From assembly GCA_028717025.1 (NCBI GenBank), contig JAQUOR010000024.1, forward strand, positions 1 through 13,583: a stretch of 13,583 nt of DNA. The letters run 5' to 3'. The position numbers were made by a program, and so were the translations under genes. This DNA comes from Candidatus Omnitrophota bacterium. GTDB taxonomy: Bacteria > Omnitrophota > Gorgyraeia > Duberdicusellales > 4484-171. The notes below the pieces were generated by a model, which worked only from the letters and a program-made list of their open reading frames with translations, was not told the DNA's origin and ran no database searches. Shown here piece by piece: positions 12,755 through 13,583 of the stretch (positions are counted from its first letter, which is position 1; each line of letters begins with the position of its first letter).

Positions 12755-13405
12755 ATGAATATCATATCCCGTATCAAAGAAGACATCGATACCGCGTTTC
12801 GCGAGGACCCGGCTGCGCGTAATACCGCTGAGGTGGTATTATGCTATTCGGGTCTGCACGCCATCTGGATATACCGCTTAACGCATTGGCTCTGGAGAAA
12901 GGACTTTAAAATCGAGGCACGAATCCTTTCTCAAATTGCCCGCTTTTTTACCGGTATAGAAATTCATCCCGGCGCAACCATCGGCAGGCGTTTCTTTATC
13001 GATCACGGCATGGGAGTTGTTATCGGGGAAACGACTGAAATAGGCGATGACGTGCTTATCTATCAGGGGGTGGTGCTTGGCGGCGTATCGCATGAAAAAC
13101 AAAAACGGCATCCGACTATCGGCAATAAGGTAGTTATCGGCGCAGGAGCGATACTCCTTGGTCCGATCACTATTGGTAACGAAGCCCGCATAGGAGCGGG
13201 TTCGGTGGTAATAGGAGATGTCCCGGAAGGCTCTACCGTTGTTGGAGTTCCCGGTAGAGTGATTATCGAACGCGAACCAAAACATGTAAGCGGGGTAGCT
13301 CTGGATCATAATAAAATGCCTGATCCGGTGATTGAAGTATTGCACCGCCTTGAAAAACGCATTGAGAATTTAGAGGGCGAGCATAATAAGTTTCATAAGC
13401 TATGA
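12755..13405 (+). CDS. cysE: Serine O-acetyltransferase
   Basis: CysE transfers acetyl from acetyl-CoA to L-serine, giving O-acetylserine for cysteine synthesis. The 216-residue product has the short helical N-terminus of the compact bacterial form and then a left-handed beta-helix of hexapeptide repeats (GIEIHPGATIGRRFFIDHGMGVVIGETTEIGDDV, quoted to residue 100 only as a type). Catalytic Asp83-His84 fall in FIDHGMG and His119 in KRHPTIG. The C-terminus beyond the helix ends EVLHRLEKRIENLEGEH, a short coiled-coil-like tail. No Shine-Dalgarno sequence is present: the right arm of the locus D repeat ends four bases before the ATG. The gene may be transcribed from the promoter at 12506. Homoserine acetylation is unlikely given the motifs. 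Confidence 0.94.
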   Translation: MNIISRIKEDIDTAFREDPAARNTAEVVLCYSGLHAIWIYRLTHWLWRKDFKIEARILSQIARFFTGIEIHPGATIGRRFFIDHGMGVVIGETTEIGDDVLIYQGVVLGGVSHEKQKRHPTIGNKVVIGAGAILLGPITIGNEARIGAGSVVIGDVPEGSTVVGVPGRVIIEREPKHVSGVALDHNKMPDPVIEVLHRLEKRIENLEGEHNKFHKL

Positions 13406-13412
13406 GATAGAA

Positions 13413-13492
13413 GCGGATAGCCGCGGGATAGCAACGCGGAACCACGCGGATTCTTTCGGCGTTTATCCGCGTTTTAATCAGCGTAGATCCGC
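13413..13492. repeat. GC-rich interrupted palindrome after cysE
   Basis: GCGGAT (13413-13418) pairs with ATCCGC (13487-13492), and ACGCGGAT (13444-13451) pairs with ATCCGCGT (13465-13472) around a 13-base loop. The motif ACGCGGA occurs twice on the left side. It looks like a dispersed palindromic repeat and could also act as a transcript end for cysE, but there is no T-run. Confidence 0.6.
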
Positions 13493-13513
13493 CTCTAATA
13501 ATAGGAGTACAAA

Positions 13514-13583
13514 ATGAAAGTTCTCGTTACCGGCGCAGCCGGTTTGATCGGCTCAAATGTGGTAAAAATTTTAGAGGGGAAGG
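13514..13583 (+). CDS. NAD-dependent epimerase/dehydratase, N-terminal fragment
   Basis: Only 23 residues are visible before the window ends: MKVLVTGAAGLIGSNVVKILEGK. The first strand and glycine loop TGAAGLIG (TGxxGxxG) is the NAD(P)-binding motif of extended short-chain dehydrogenases, which include nucleotide-sugar epimerases and dehydratases. AGGAG at 13503-13507 sits six bases before the ATG and supports the start. The substrate cannot be told. Confidence 0.8.
   Translation, partial: MKVLVTGAAGLIGSNVVKILEGK

Noticed and set aside
12878..13345. 155-codon minus-strand frame across cysE
   Set aside because: Long only because it is antisense to cysE, which has clear catalytic motifs; the translation is low-complexity and unrecognisable.

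Overview
The window is 13.6 kb of bacterial DNA with moderate to low GC. Every convincing gene lies on the plus strand. Gene content (polysaccharide genes, queC/queE, two-subunit class I fumarase, EF-P of the 'PGN' type, RNase PH next to RdgB, CysE, several secreted TPR proteins) and intergenic spaces full of 7-base-period repeats fit an uncultured bacterium of the Omnitrophota/PVC neighbourhood. That placement is an inference from general resemblance. There is no rRNA or other taxonomic marker in the window to fix it.

Left part (1-3353): the end of a surface-polysaccharide locus. It holds the C-terminus of a radical SAM/SPASM protein, a WbpG/PseA-type N-acetyl sugar amidotransferase and a GT4-like glycosyltransferase. 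The glycosyltransferase overlaps queC by 4 bases (ATGA). After a 152-base structured spacer comes queE, so two steps of 7-deazaguanine (queuosine precursor) synthesis lie together without queD or folE.

Middle part (4237-9971): housekeeping genes mixed with secreted unknowns. The fumarase alpha subunit is followed by a secreted protein with about ten TPRs (ATGA overlap), then a 309-base gene-free leader packed with hairpins, efp, another structured spacer, a small secreted beta-rich protein and only then the fumarase beta subunit. The two fumarase subunits are therefore about 2.9 kb apart. rph and rdgB follow as the usual pair, separated by a long heptad-repeat hairpin.

Right part (10022-13583): a near-consensus promoter placed for a leaderless transcript drives a tight three-gene cassette of unknown function: a 160-aa acidic protein, a 104-aa Cys-rich protein, and a 259-aa protein with a DPDNG motif. 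Then come a small secreted TPR protein, a 489-base region carrying four successive 7-base-repeat families, a second consensus promoter with a 27-codon basic mini-ORF, another heptad-repeat inverted pair, cysE, a GC-rich palindromic spacer and the start of an NAD-dependent epimerase/dehydratase that runs off the end.

The points most worth following up are the heptad-period inverted repeats (at least four intergenic loci, two of them placed directly before start codons), the leaderless three-gene cassette, the split fumarase operon and the EF-P lacking the modifiable Lys/Arg at its tip.
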